Shown here: positions 23,100 to 34,974 of the stretch, one piece after another
Layout of the letters: every line of letters begins with the position of its first letter
Position numbering within the stretch: position 1 is the first letter of the stretch
From: Xanthostigma xanthostigma
Lineage: Eukaryota > Arthropoda > Insecta > Raphidioptera > Raphidiidae
Direction: 5' to 3'
Length of the DNA: 64,000 bases
Assembly (NCBI GenBank): GCA_963575645.1
Contig: OY754466.1
Span: 32,892,001-32,956,000, forward strand
Position numbers and translations under genes: made by a program
Notes under the pieces: generated by a model
Database searches by the model: none
The model's input: only the letters and a program-made list of their open reading frames with translations
What the model was told of the DNA's origin: nothing

Positions 23100-24913
23100 T
23101 TATAGGCAAAATTGCTTTATTTCATGAAGGTTAGTCTATTTACACTATAACATTCAGGTTTGGATCATTCTCTCATAAGAAAATGCAAACTGCATATTAA
23201 CCATTATTTTAACGCAGCCAAGCAGTTTTTACATGCTTCACGACAATTGCGTGCAAATGAGTCCTTATAGGCAAAATTGCTTTTTTTTACAAAGGTAAGT
23301 CTATTTTCACTATAACATTCAGGTTTGGATCATTCTCTCATAAGAAAATGCAAACTGCATATTAACCATTATTTTAACGCATACAAGCAGTTTTTACATG
23401 CTTTATGACAATTAGGGGCAAATGAGTCCTTATAGGCAAAATTGCTTTATTTCATAAAGGGTAAGTCTATTTACACTATAACATTCAGGTTTGGATCTTT
23501 CTCTCATAAGAAAATGCAAACTGCATATTAACCATTATTTAAACGCAGACAAGCAGTTTTTACATGCTTTACGACAATTAGGTGCAAATGAGTCCTTATA
23601 GGCAAAATTGCTTTATTTCATGAAGGTAAGTCTATTTACACTATAACATTTAGGTTTGGATCATTCTCTCATAAGAAAATGCAAACTGCATTTTAACCAT
23701 TATTTTAACGCATACAAGCAGTTTTTACAAGTTTATGACAATTAGGTGCAAATGAGTCCTTATAAGAAAAACTGCTTAATTTCATGAGGGTTAGTCTATT
23801 TACACTATAACAATTACGTTTGGATCATTCTAAAATAAGAAAATGCAAACTGCATATTTACTATCATTTTAACGCTTACAAGCAGTTTTTACATGCTTTA
23901 TGACAATTAGGTGCAAATAAGTCCTTATAGGCAAAATTGCTTTATTTCTTGAGGGTAAGTCAATTTACACTATAACATTCAGGTTTGGATCATTCTCTCA
24001 TAAGAAAATGCAAACTGCATATTAACCATTATTTTAACGCATACAAGCAGTTTTTACAAGTTTATGACAATTAGGTGCAAATGAGTCCTTATAAGCAAAA
24101 TTGCTTAATTTCATGAGGGTTAGTCTATTTACACTATAACAATTACGTTTGGATCATTCTCTCATAAGAAAATGCAAACTGCATTTTTACTATCATTTTA
24201 ACGCTTACAAGCAGTTTTTACATGCTTTATGACAATTAGGTGCAAATGAGTCCTTATAGGCAAAATTGCTTTATTTCATGAGGGTAAGTCTATTTACACT
24301 ATAACATTCAGGTTTGGATCATTCTCTCATAAGAAAATGCAAACTGCATATTAACCATTATTTTAACGCATACAAGCAGTTTTTACATGCTTTATGACAA
24401 TTAGGGGCAAATAAGTCCTTATAGGCAAAATTGCTATATTTCATGAAGGTAAGTCTATTTCCACTATAACATTCAGGTTTGGATCCTTCTCTCATAAGAA
24501 AATGCAAACTGCATATTAACAATTATTTTAACGCAGACAAGCAGTTTTTACATGCTTTACGACAATTAGGTGTAAATGAGTCCTTATAGGCAAAATTGCT
24601 TTATTTCATGAGGGTTAGTCTATTTACACTATAACAATTACGTTTGGATCTTTCTCTCATAAGAAAATGCAAACTGCATATTTACTATCATTTTAACGCT
24701 TACAAGCAGTTTTTACATGCTTTATGACAATTAGGTGCAAATAAGTCCTTATAGGCAAAATTGCTTTATTTCTTGAGGGTAAGTCTATTTACACTATAAC
24801 ATTCAGGTTTGGTTCATTCTCTCATAAGAAAATGCAAACTGCATATTAACCATTATTTTAACGCATACAAGCAGTTTTTACATGCTTTATGACAATTAGG
24901 GGCAAATGGGTCC
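23100..24913 (+). repeat. Cycle C6: beta cycle, 11 monomers (1,814 bp)
   Basis: Head (23,100) and TTTTTTTTACAAAGG (23,265) monomers lead into the full beta order: CATAAAGGG (23,430), CATTTTAACC (23,596), TTATAAGAAAAACTGC (23,760), TTCTTGAGGG (23,925, with a private AAGTCAATTT), TTATAAGC with GCATTTTTAC (24,089), GAGGGTAAG (24,254), TTGCTATATTTC with GGATCC (24,419), GGATCTTTC (24,584) and GGTTCATTC (24,749). From 23,430 it matches the tail of C3 at offset 11,220 and the tail of C12 at offset 21,939. Confidence 0.86.
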
Positions 24914-27900
24914 TTATAGGCAAAATTGCTTTATTTCATGAAGGTTAGTCTATTTACACTATAACATTCAGGTTTGGATCATTCTCTCATAAGAAAATGC
25001 AAACTGCATATTAACCATTATTTTAACGCAGCCAAGCAGTTTTTACATGCTTCACGACAATTGCGTGCAAATGAGTCCTTATAGGCAAAATTGCTTTTTT
25101 TTACAAAGGTAAGTCTATTTTCACTATAACATTCAGGTTTGGATCATTCTCTCATAAGAAAATGCAAACTGCATATTAACCATTATTTTAACGCATACAA
25201 GCAGTTTTTACATGCTTTATGACAATTAGGGGCAAATGAGTCCTTATAGGCAAAATTGCTTTATTTCATAAAGGGTAAGTCTATTTACACTATAACATTC
25301 AGGTTTGGATCTTTCTCTCATAAGAAAATGCAAACTGCATATTATCCATTATTTAAACGCAGACAAGCAGTTTTTACTTGCTTTACGACAATTAGGTGCA
25401 AATGAGTCTTTATAGGCAAAATTGCTTTATTTCATGAAGGTAAGTCTATTTACACTATAACATTTAGGTTTGGATCATTCTCTCATAAGAAAATGTAAAC
25501 TGCATATTAACCATTATTTTAACGCATACAAGCAGTTTTTACAAGTTTATGACAATTAGGTGCAAATGAGTCCTTATAAGCAAAATTGCTTAATTTCATG
25601 AGGGTTAGTCTATTTACACTATAACAATTACGTTTGGATCATTCTCTCATAAGAAAATGCAAACTGCATATTTACTATCATTTTAACGCTTACAAGCAGT
25701 TTTTACATGCTTTATGACAATTAGGTGCAAATAAGTCCTTATAGGCAAAATTGCTTTATTTCTTGAGGGTAAGTCTATTTACACTATAACATTCAGGTTT
25801 GGATCATTCTCTCATAAGAAAATGCAAACTGCATATTAAAAATTATTTCAACGCATACAAGCAGTTTTTACATGCTTTATGACAATTGGGGGCAAATAAG
25901 TCCTTATAGGCAAAATTGCTTTATTTCATGAAGGTTAGTCTATTTACACTATAACATTCAGGTTTGGATCATTCTCTCATAAGAAAATGCAAACTGCATT
26001 TTAACTATTAGTTTAACGCATACAAGCAGTTTTTACAAGCTTTATGACAATTAGGTGCAAATGAGTCCTTATAGGCAAAATTGCTTTATTTCATGAGGGT
26101 TAGTCTATTTACACTATAACATTCAGGTTTGGATTATTCTCTCATAAGAAAATGCAAACTGCATATTAACCATTATTTTAACGCATACAAGCAGTTTTTA
26201 CATGCTTTATGACAATTAGGGGCAAATGAGTCCTTTAGGCTAAACTGCTTTATTTCATGAAGGTTAGTCTATTTACACTATAACATTTAGGTTTGGATCA
26301 TTCTCTCATAAGAAAATGCAAACTGCATATTAACAATTATTTTAACGCAGACAAGCAGTTTTTACATGCTTCACGACAATTGCGTGCAAATGAGTCCTTA
26401 TAGGCAAAATTGCTTTATTTTACAAAGGTAAGACTATTTACACTATAACATTCAGGTTTGGACCATTCTCTCATAAGAAAATGCAAACTGCATATTAACC
26501 ATTATTTTAACGCATACAAGCAGTTTTTACAAGCTTTATGACAATTAGGTGCAAATGAGTCTATATAGGCAAAATTGCCTTATTTCATGAGGGTTAGTCT
26601 ATTTACACTATAACATTTAGGTTTGGATCATTCTTTCATAAGAAAATGCAAACTGCATATTTACTATCATTTTAACGCATACAAGCAGTTTTTACATGCT
26701 TTATGACAATTAGGTGCAAATGAGTCCTTATAGGCAAAATTGCTTTATTTCATGAGGGTAAGTCTATTTACACTATAACATTCAGGTTTGGATCATTCTC
26801 TCATAAGAAAATGCAAACTGCATATTAACCATTATTTTAACGCATACAAGCAGTTTTTACATGCTTTATGACAATTAGGGGCAAATGGGTCCTTATAGGC
26901 AAAATTGCTTTATTTCATGAAGGTTAGTCTATTTACACTATAACATTCAGGTTTGGATTATTCTCTCAAAAGAAAATGCAAACTGCATATTAACCATTAT
27001 TTTAACGCAGACAAGCAGTTTTTACATGCTTCACGACAATTGCGTGCAAATGAGTCCTTATAGGCAAAATTGCTTTATTTTACAAAGGTAAGTCTATTTA
27101 CACTATAACATTCAGGTTTGGATCATTCTCTCATAAGAAAATGCAAACTGCATATTAACCATTATTTTAACGCATACAAGCAGTTTTTACATGCTTTATG
27201 ACAATTAGGGGCAAATGAGTCCTTATAGGCAAAATTGCTTTATTTCATTAGGGTAAGTCTATTTACACTATAACATTCAGGTTTGGATCTTTCTCTCATA
27301 AGAAAATGCAAACTGCATATTAGCCATTACTTAAACGCAGACAAGCAGTTTTTACATGCTTTACGACAATTAGGTGCAAATGAGTCTTTATAGGCAAAAT
27401 TGCTTTATTTCATGAGGGTAAGTCTATTTACACTATAACATTTAGGTTTGGATCATTCTTTCATAAGAAAATGCAAACTGCATATTTACTATCATTTTAA
27501 CGCATACAAGCAGTTTTTACATGCTTTATGACTATTAGGGGCAAACGAGTCCTTATAGGCAAAATTGCTTTATTTCATGAAGGTAAGTCTATTTACACTA
27601 TAACATTCAGGTTTGGATCATTCTCTCATAAGAAAATGCAAACTGCATATTAACCATTTTTTTAACGCTGACAAGCAGTTTTTACATGCTTTATGACAAT
27701 TAGACGCAAATGAGTCTTTATAGGCAAAATTGCTTTATTTCATGAAGGTCAGTCTATTTAGACTATAAGATTCAGGTTTTAATCATTCTCTCATAAGAAA
27801 ATGTAAACTGCATATTAACCATTATTTTAACGCAGACAAGCAGTTTTTACATGCTTTACGACAATTAGGTGCAAATGAGTCTTTATAGGCAAAATTGCTT

Positions 27901-30853
27901 TATTTCATGAGGGTAAGTCTATTTACACTATAACATTCAGGTTTGGATCGTTCTCTCATAAGAAAATGCAAACTGCATATTAACTATTATTTTGACGCAT
28001 ACAAGCAGTTTTTACATGCTTTATGACAATTAGGGGCAAATGAGCCCTTATAGGCTAAACTGCTTTATTTCATGAAGGTTAGTCTATTTACACTATAACA
28101 TTCAGGTTTGGATCATTCTCTCATAAGAAAATGCAAACTGCATATTAACCATTATTTTAACGCTGACAAGCAGTTTTTACAAGCTTTATGACAATTAGGT
28201 GCAAATGAGTCCTTATAGGCAAAATTGCTTTATTTCTTAAGGGTAAGTCTATTTACACTATAACATTTAGGTTTGGATCATTATCTCATAAGAAAATGCA
28301 AACTGCATATTTACTATCATTTTAAAGCATTTAAGCAGTTTTTACATGCTTTATGACAATTAGGTGCAAATGAGTCCTTATAGGCAAAATTGCTTTATTT
28401 CATGAGGGTAAGTTTATTTACACTATAACATTCAGGTTTGGATCATTCTCTCATAAGAAAATGCAAACTGCATATTAACCATTATTTTAACGCATACAAG
28501 CAGTTTTTACATGCTTTATGACAAATGGGGGCAAATAAGTCCTTATAGGCAAAATTGCTTTATTTCATGAAGGCAAGTCTATTTACACTATAACATTCAG
28601 GTTTGGATCATTCTCTCATAAGAAAATGCAAACTGCATATTAACTATTAGTTTAACGCATACAAGCAGTTTTTACAAGCTTTATGACAATTAGGTGCAAA
28701 TGAGTCCTTATAGGCAAAATTGCTTTATTTCATGAGGGTTAGTCTATTTACACTATAACATTTAGGTTTGGATCATTATCTCATAAGAAAATGCAAACTG
28801 CATATTTACTATCATTTTAAAGCATTTAAGCAGTTTTTACATGCTTTATGACAATTAGGTGCAAATGAGTCCTTATAGGCAAAATTGCTTTATTTCATGA
28901 GGGTAAGTCTATTTACACTATAACATTCAGGTTTGGATTTTTCTCTCATAAGAAAATGCAAACTGCATATTAACCATTATTTTAACGCATACAAGCAGTT
29001 TTTACATGCTTTATGACAATTAGGGGCAAATGAGCCCTTATAGGCTAAACTGCTTTATTTCATGAAGGTTAGTCTATTGACACTATAACATTCAGGTTTG
29101 GATCATTCTCTCATAAGAAAATGCAAACTGCATATTAACCATTATTTTAACGCAGACAAGCAGTTTTTACATGCTTCACGACAATTGCGTGCAAATGAGT
29201 CCTTATAGGCAAAATTGCTTTATTTTACAAAGGTAAGACTATTTACACTATAACATTCAGGTTTGGATCATTCTCTCATAAGAAAATGCAAACTGCATAT
29301 TAACCATTATTTTAACGCATACAAGCAGTTTTTACATGCTTTATGACAATTAGGGGCAAATGAGTCCTTATAGGCAAAATTGCTTTATTTTACAAAGGTA
29401 TGTCTATTTACACTATAACATTCAGGTTTGGATCATTCTCTCATAAGAAAATGCAAACTGCATATTAACCATTATTTTAACGCATACAAGCAGTTTTTAC
29501 ATGCTTTATGACAATTAGGGGCAAATGAGTCCTTATAGGCAAAATTGCTTTATTTCATGTAGGGTAAGTCTATTTACACTATAACATTCAGAGTTGGATC
29601 TTTCTCTCATAAGAAAATGCAAACTGCATATTAACCATTATTTAAACGCAGACAAGCAGTTTTTACATGCTTTACGACAATTAGGTGCAAATGAGTCTTT
29701 ATAGGCAAAATTGCTTTATTTCATGAGGGTAAGTCTATTTACACTATAACATTCAGGTTTGGATCATTCTCTCATAAGAAAATGCAAACTGCATATTAAC
29801 TATTATTTTAACGCATACAAGCAGTTTTTACAAGCTTTATGACAATTAGGTGCAAATGAGTCCTTATAGGCAAAATTGCTTTATTTTATGAGGGTTAGTC
29901 TATTTACACTATAACATTTAGGTTTGGATCATTCTTTCATAAGAAAATGCAATCTGCATATTTACTATCATTTTAACGCATACAAGCAGTTTTTACATGC
30001 TTTATGGCAATTAGGTGCAAATGAGTCCTTATAGGCAAAATTGCTTTATTTCATGAAGGTTAGTCTATTAACACTTTAACATTCAGATATGGATTATTCT
30101 CTCATAAGAAAATGCAAACTGCATATTAACCATTATTTTAACGCAGACAAGCAGTTTTTACATGCTTTACGACAATTAGGTGCAAATGAGTCCTTATAGG
30201 CGAAATTGCTTTATTTCACAAAGGTAAGTTTACTTACACTATAACATTCAGGTTTGGATCATTCTCTCATAAGAAAATGCAAACTGCATATTAACCATTA
30301 TTTTAACCCTGACAAGCACTTTTTACATGCTTTACGACAATTAGGTGCAAATGAGTCCTTATAGGCAAAATTGCTTTATTTCATGAGGGTAAGTCTATTT
30401 ACACTATAACATTCAGGTTTGGATCATTCTCTCATAAGAAAATGCAAACTGCATATTAACCATTATTTTAACGCATACAAGCAGTTTTTACATGCTTTAT
30501 GACAATTAGGGGCAAATAAGTCCTTATAGGCAAAATTGCTTTATTTCATGAAGGTAAGTCTATTTCCACTATAACATTCAGGTTTGGATCATTCTCTCAT
30601 AAGAAAATGCAAACTGCATATTAACAATTATTTTAACGCAGACAAGCAGTTTTTACATGCTTCACGACAATTGCGTGCAAATGAGTCCTTATAGGCAAAA
30701 TTGCTTTATTTCTTAAGGGTAAGTCTATTTACACTATAACATTCAGGTTTGGATCATTCTCTCATAAGAAAATGCAAACTGCATATTAACCATTATTTTA
30801 ACGCATACAAGCAGTTTTTACATGCTTTATGACAATTAGGGGCAAATGGGTCC
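24914..30853 (+). repeat. Cycle C7: long alpha cycle, 36 monomers (5,940 bp)
   Basis: The order follows C1 with fewer monomers. An m8/m9 fusion occurs at 26,069, the one-base-deleted GGCTAAACTGC monomer at 26,234, ATATAGGC at 26,563, CATTAGGG with CATTACTTAAACG at 27,223, TTTTTTTAACGCTGAC with TTAGACGC at 27,553, GAAGGTCAG at 27,718, CATGTAGGG at 29,533 (166 bp), ATTCAGATATGG at 30,029 and GGCGAAATTG at 30,194. C13 (46,853-52,792) is its full-length partner at offset 21,939, with only scattered differences seen, such as TTTAATGAAGG and TTTTTATATGC near 51,981 and 52,096. Confidence 0.88.
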
Positions 30854-31183
30854 TTATAGGCAAAATTGCTTTATTTCATGAAGGTTAGTCTATTTACACT
30901 ATAACATTCAGGTTTGGATCATTCTCTCATAAGAAAATGCAAACTGCATATTAACCATTATTTTAACGCAGCCAAGCAGTTTTTACATGCTTCACGACAA
31001 TTGCGTGCAAATGAGTCCTTATAGGCAAAATTGCTTTTTTTTACAAAGGTAAGTCTATTTTCACTATAACATTCAGGTTTGGATCATTCTCTCATAAGAA
31101 AATGCAAACTGCATATTAACCATTATTTTAACGCATACAAGCAGTTTTTACATGCTTTATGACAATTAGGGGCAAATGAGTCC

Positions 31184-31348
31184 TTATAGGCAAAATTGCT
31201 TTATTTCATAAAGGGTAAGTCTATTTACACTATAACATTCAGGTTTGGATCATTCTCTCATAAGAAAATGCAAACTGCATTTTAACCATTATTTTAACGC
31301 ATACAAGCAGTTTTTACAAGTTTATGACAATTAGGTGCAAATGAGTCC
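31184..31348 (+). repeat. Fused monomer in C8 (loss of one monomer relative to C14)
   Basis: This monomer starts CATAAAGGGTAAG like the third type but has GGATCATTC, CATTTTAACC and ACAAGTTTATG like the fourth. In C14 the two types are separate (53,123-53,288 and 53,289-53,452). Its one-base gain at the start and one-base loss at the end cancel, leaving 165 bp. It marks a crossover between adjacent monomers and accounts for the shift from offset 21,939 to 22,104. Confidence 0.86.
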
Positions 31349-33159
31349 TTATAAGAAAAATTGCTTAATTTCATGAGGGTTAGTCTATTTACACTATAAC
31401 AATTACGTTTGGATCATTCTAAAATAAGAAAATGCAAACTGCATATTTACTATCATTTTAACGCTTACAAGCAGTTTTTACATGCTTTATGACAATTAGG
31501 TGCAAATAAGTCCTTATAGGCAAAATTGCTTTATTTCTTGAGGGTAAGTCTATTTACACTATAACATTCAGGTTTGGATCATTCTCTCATATGAAAATGC
31601 AAACTGCATATTAACCATTATTTTAACGCATACAAGCAGTTTTTACAAGTTTATGACAATTAGGTGCAAATGAGTCCTTATAAGCAAAATTGCTTAATTT
31701 CATGAGGGTTAGTCTATTTACACTATAACAATTACGTTTGGATCATTCTCTCATAAGAAAATGCAAACTGCATATTGACTATCATTTTAACGCTTACAAG
31801 CAGTTTTTACATGCTTTATGACAATTAGGTGCAAATGAGTCCTTATAGGCAAAATTGCTTTATTTCTTGAGGGTAAGTCTATTTACACTATAACATTCAG
31901 GTTTGGTTCATTCTCTCATAAGAAAATGCAAACTGCATATTAACCATTATTTTAACGCATACAAGCAGTTTTTACATGCTTTATGACAATTAGGGGCAAA
32001 TGGGTCCTTATAGGCAAAATTGCTTTATTTCTTGAGGGTAAGTCTATTTACACTATAACATTCAGGTTTGGTTCATTCTCTCATAAGAAAATGCAAACTG
32101 CATATTAACCATTATTTTAACGCATACAAGCAGTTTTTACAAGTTTATGACAATTAGGTGCAAATGAGTCCTTATAAGCAAAATTGCTTAATTTCATGAG
32201 GGTTAGTCTATTTACACTATAACAATTACGTTTGGATCATTCTCTCATAAGAAAATGCAAACTGCATATTGACTATCATTTTAACGCTTACAAGCAGTTT
32301 TTACATGCTTTATGACAATTAGGTGCAAATGAGTCCTTATAGGCAAAATTGCTTTATTTCTTGAGGGTAAGTCTATTTACACTATAACATTCAGGTTTGG
32401 TTCATTCTCTCATAAGAAAATGCAAACTGCATATTAACCATTATTTTAACGCATACAAGCAGTTTTTACAAGTTTATGACAATTAGGTGCAAATGAGTCC
32501 TTATAAGAAAAATTGCTTAATTTCATGAGGGTTAGTCTATTTACACTATAACAATTACGTTTGGATCATTCTAAAATAAGAAAATGCAAACTGCATATTT
32601 ACTATCATTTTAACGCTTACAAGCAGTTTTTACATGCTTTATGACAATTAGGTGCAAATAAGTCCTTATAGGCAAAATTGCTTTATTTCTTGAGGGTAAG
32701 TCTATTTACACTATAACATTCAGGTTTGGATCATTCTCTCATAAGAAAATGCAAACTGCATATTAACCATTATTTTAACGCATACAAGCAGTTTTTACAA
32801 GTTTATGACAATTAGGTGCAAATGAGTCCTTATAAGCAAAATTGCTTAATTTCATGAGGGTTAGTCTATTTACACTATAACAATTACGTTTGGATCATTC
32901 TCTCATAAGAAAATGCAAACTGCATATTGACTATCATTTTAACGCTTACAAGCAGTTTTTACATGCTTTATGACAATTAGGTGCAAATGAGTCCTTATAG
33001 GCAAAATTGCTTTATTTCTTGAGGGTAAGTCTATTTACACTATAACATTCAGGTTTGGTTCATTCTCTCATAAGAAAATGCAAACTGCATATTAACCATT
33101 ATTTTAACGCAGACAAGCAGTTTTTACATGCTTTACGACAATTAGGTGTAAATGAGTCC
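31349..33159 (+). repeat. Local expansion of a two-monomer unit and a 1,152-bp 7-mer
   Basis: From 31,349, TTATAAG monomers (31,349, 31,678, 32,172, 32,501, 32,830) alternate with TTCTTGAGGG monomers (31,514, 31,843, 32,008, 32,337, 32,666, 32,995). The TTATAAGAAAAATTGC form recurs at 31,349 and 32,501, which gives a seven-monomer step of 1,152 bp: three 164-bp and four 165-bp monomers. C14 carries the same pattern from 53,453. C2, which shares the ancestor, has only one round. Confidence 0.84.
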
Positions 33160-33489
33160 TTATAGGCAAAATTGCTTTATTTCATGAGGGTTAGTCTATT
33201 TACACTATAACAATTACGTTTGGATCTTTCTCTCATAAGAAAATGCAAACTGCATATTTACTATCATTTTAACGCTTACAAGCAGTTTTTACATGCTTTA
33301 TGACAATTAGGTGCAAATAAGTCCTTATAGGCAAAATTGCTTTATTTCTTGAGGGTAAGTCTATTTACACTATAACATTCAGGTTTGGTTCATTCTCTCA
33401 TAAGAAAATGCAAACTGCATATTAACCATTATTTTAACGCATACAAGCAGTTTTTACATGCTTTATGACAATTAGGGGCAAATGGGTCC

Positions 33490-34974
33490 TTATAGGCAAA
33501 ATTGCTTTATTCCATGAAGGTTAGTCTATTTACACTATAACATTCAGGTTTGGATCATTCTCTCATAAGAAAATGCAAACTGCATATTAACCATTATTTT
33601 AACGCAGCCAAGCAGTTTTTACATGCTTCACGACAATTGCGTGCAAATGAGTCCTTATAGGCAAAATTGCTTTTTTTTACAAAGGTAAGTCTATTTTCAC
33701 TATAACATTCAGGTTTGGATCATTCTCTCATAAGAAAATGCAAACTGCATATTAACCATTATTTTAACGCATACAAGCAGTTTTTACATGCTTTATGACA
33801 ATTAGGGGCAAATGAGTCCTTATAGGCAAAATTGCTTTATTTCATAAAGGGTAAGTCTATTTACACTATAACATTCAGGTTTGGATCTTTCTCTCATAAG
33901 AAAATGCAAACTGCATATTATCCATTATTTAAACGCAGACAAGCAGTTTTTACTTGCTTTACGACAATTAGGTGCAAATGAGTCTTTATAGGCAAAATTG
34001 CTTTATTTCATGAAGGTAAGTCTATTTACACTATAACATTTAGGTTTGGATCATTCTCTCATAAGAAAATGCAAACTGCATATTAACCATTATTTTAACG
34101 CATACAAGCAGTTTTTACAAGTTTATGACAATTAGGTGCAAATGAGTCCTTATAAGCAAAATTGCTTAATTTCATGAGGGTTAGTCTATTTACACTATAA
34201 CAATTACGTTTGGATCATTCTCTCATAAGAAAATGCAAACTGCATATTTACTATCATTTTAACGCTTACAAGCAGTTTTTACATGCTTTATGACAATTAG
34301 GTGCAAATAAGTCCTTATAGGCAAAATTGCTTTATTTCTTGAGGGTAAGTCTATTTACACTATACCATTCAGGTTTGGATCATTCTCTCATAAGAAAATG
34401 CAAACTGCATATTAAAAATTATTTCAACGCATACAAGCAGTTTTTACATGCTTTATGACAATTGGGGGCAAATAAGTCCTTATAGGCAAAATTGCTTTAT
34501 TTCATGAAGGTTAGTCTATTTACACTATAACATTCAGGTTTGGATCATTCTCTCATAAGAAAATGCAAACTGCATTTTAACTATTAGTTTAACGCATACA
34601 AGCAGTTTTTACAAGCTTTATGACAATTAGGTGCAAATGAGTCCTTATAGGCAAAATTGCTTTATTTCATGAGGGTTAGTCTATTTACACTATAACATTT
34701 AGGTTTGGATCATTCTCTCATAAGAAAATGCAAACTGCATATTTACTATCATTTTAACGCATTTAAGCAGTTTTTACATGCTTTATGACAATTAGGTGCA
34801 AATGAGTCCTTATAGGCAAAATTGCTTTATTTCATGAGGGAAAGTCTATTTACACTATAACATTCAGGTTTGGATTATTCTCTCATAAGAAAATGCAAAC
34901 TGCATATTAACCATTATTTTAACGCATACAAGCAGTTTTTACATGCTTTATGACAATTAGGGGCAAATGGGTCC
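33490..34974 (+). repeat. Cycle C9: 9-monomer alpha stub, copy of C0
   Basis: C9 is 1,485 bp, the same length as C0 (1-1,485), and shares its rare variants: ATTCCATGAAGG in the first monomer and CTATACCATTC in the sixth (34,365). As in U1, it is followed directly by a second copy of the nine monomers, so the 9-monomer duplication existed before U1 and U2 separated. Confidence 0.9.

Larger units (their letters stand above)
12210..23429 (+). repeat. 11,220-bp segment (68 monomers) present in U1 and absent from U2
   Basis: The sequence after 12,210 and the sequence after 23,430 both match the sequence after 45,369 in U2. Offset 33,159 holds for 11,931/45,090 and 12,210/45,369; offset 21,939 holds for 23,430/45,369 and 26,234/48,173. 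The two U1 stretches (12,210 to about 15,470 and 23,430 to about 26,525) match each other at offset 11,220, becoming 11,055 after an extra monomer at 14,519. The rest, about 15,470-23,429, is cycle C5 plus the first two monomers of C6. A crossover between the two similar stretches would remove or add exactly this segment; the direction is not shown. Confidence 0.82.
1..33489 (+). repeat. Super-unit U1 (cycles C0-C8, 203 monomers)
   Basis: U1 begins with the head monomer that carries ATTCCATGAAGG and ends where the same variant monomer recurs at 33,490. It aligns with U2 as 1-12,209 to 33,490-45,368 and as 23,430-33,489 to 45,369-55,593. The 11,220 bp from 12,210 to 23,429 have no counterpart in U2. 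The arithmetic closes exactly: 33,489 minus 22,104 is 11,385, which equals 11,220 plus 330 (three extra monomers near 7.3 kb less one near 41 kb) minus 165 (one monomer missing at 31.2 kb). U1 may extend upstream of the window. Confidence 0.85.
30854..33489 (+). repeat. Cycle C8: beta cycle with expanded two-monomer unit, 16 monomers
   Basis: After the head and TTTTTTTTACAAAGG monomers, a fused third/fourth monomer (31,184) leads into alternating TTCTTGAGGG monomers (those with ACAAGTTTATG are 164 bp) and TTATAAG monomers (165 bp), starting at 31,349. Monomers with GCATATTGACTATC (31,678, 32,172, 32,830) occur only in C8 and C14. The cycle closes with the GGTGTAAATG (32,995), GGATCTTTC (33,160) and GGTTCATTC (33,325) monomers. 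C14 is its partner in U2 and is one monomer longer. Confidence 0.87.
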
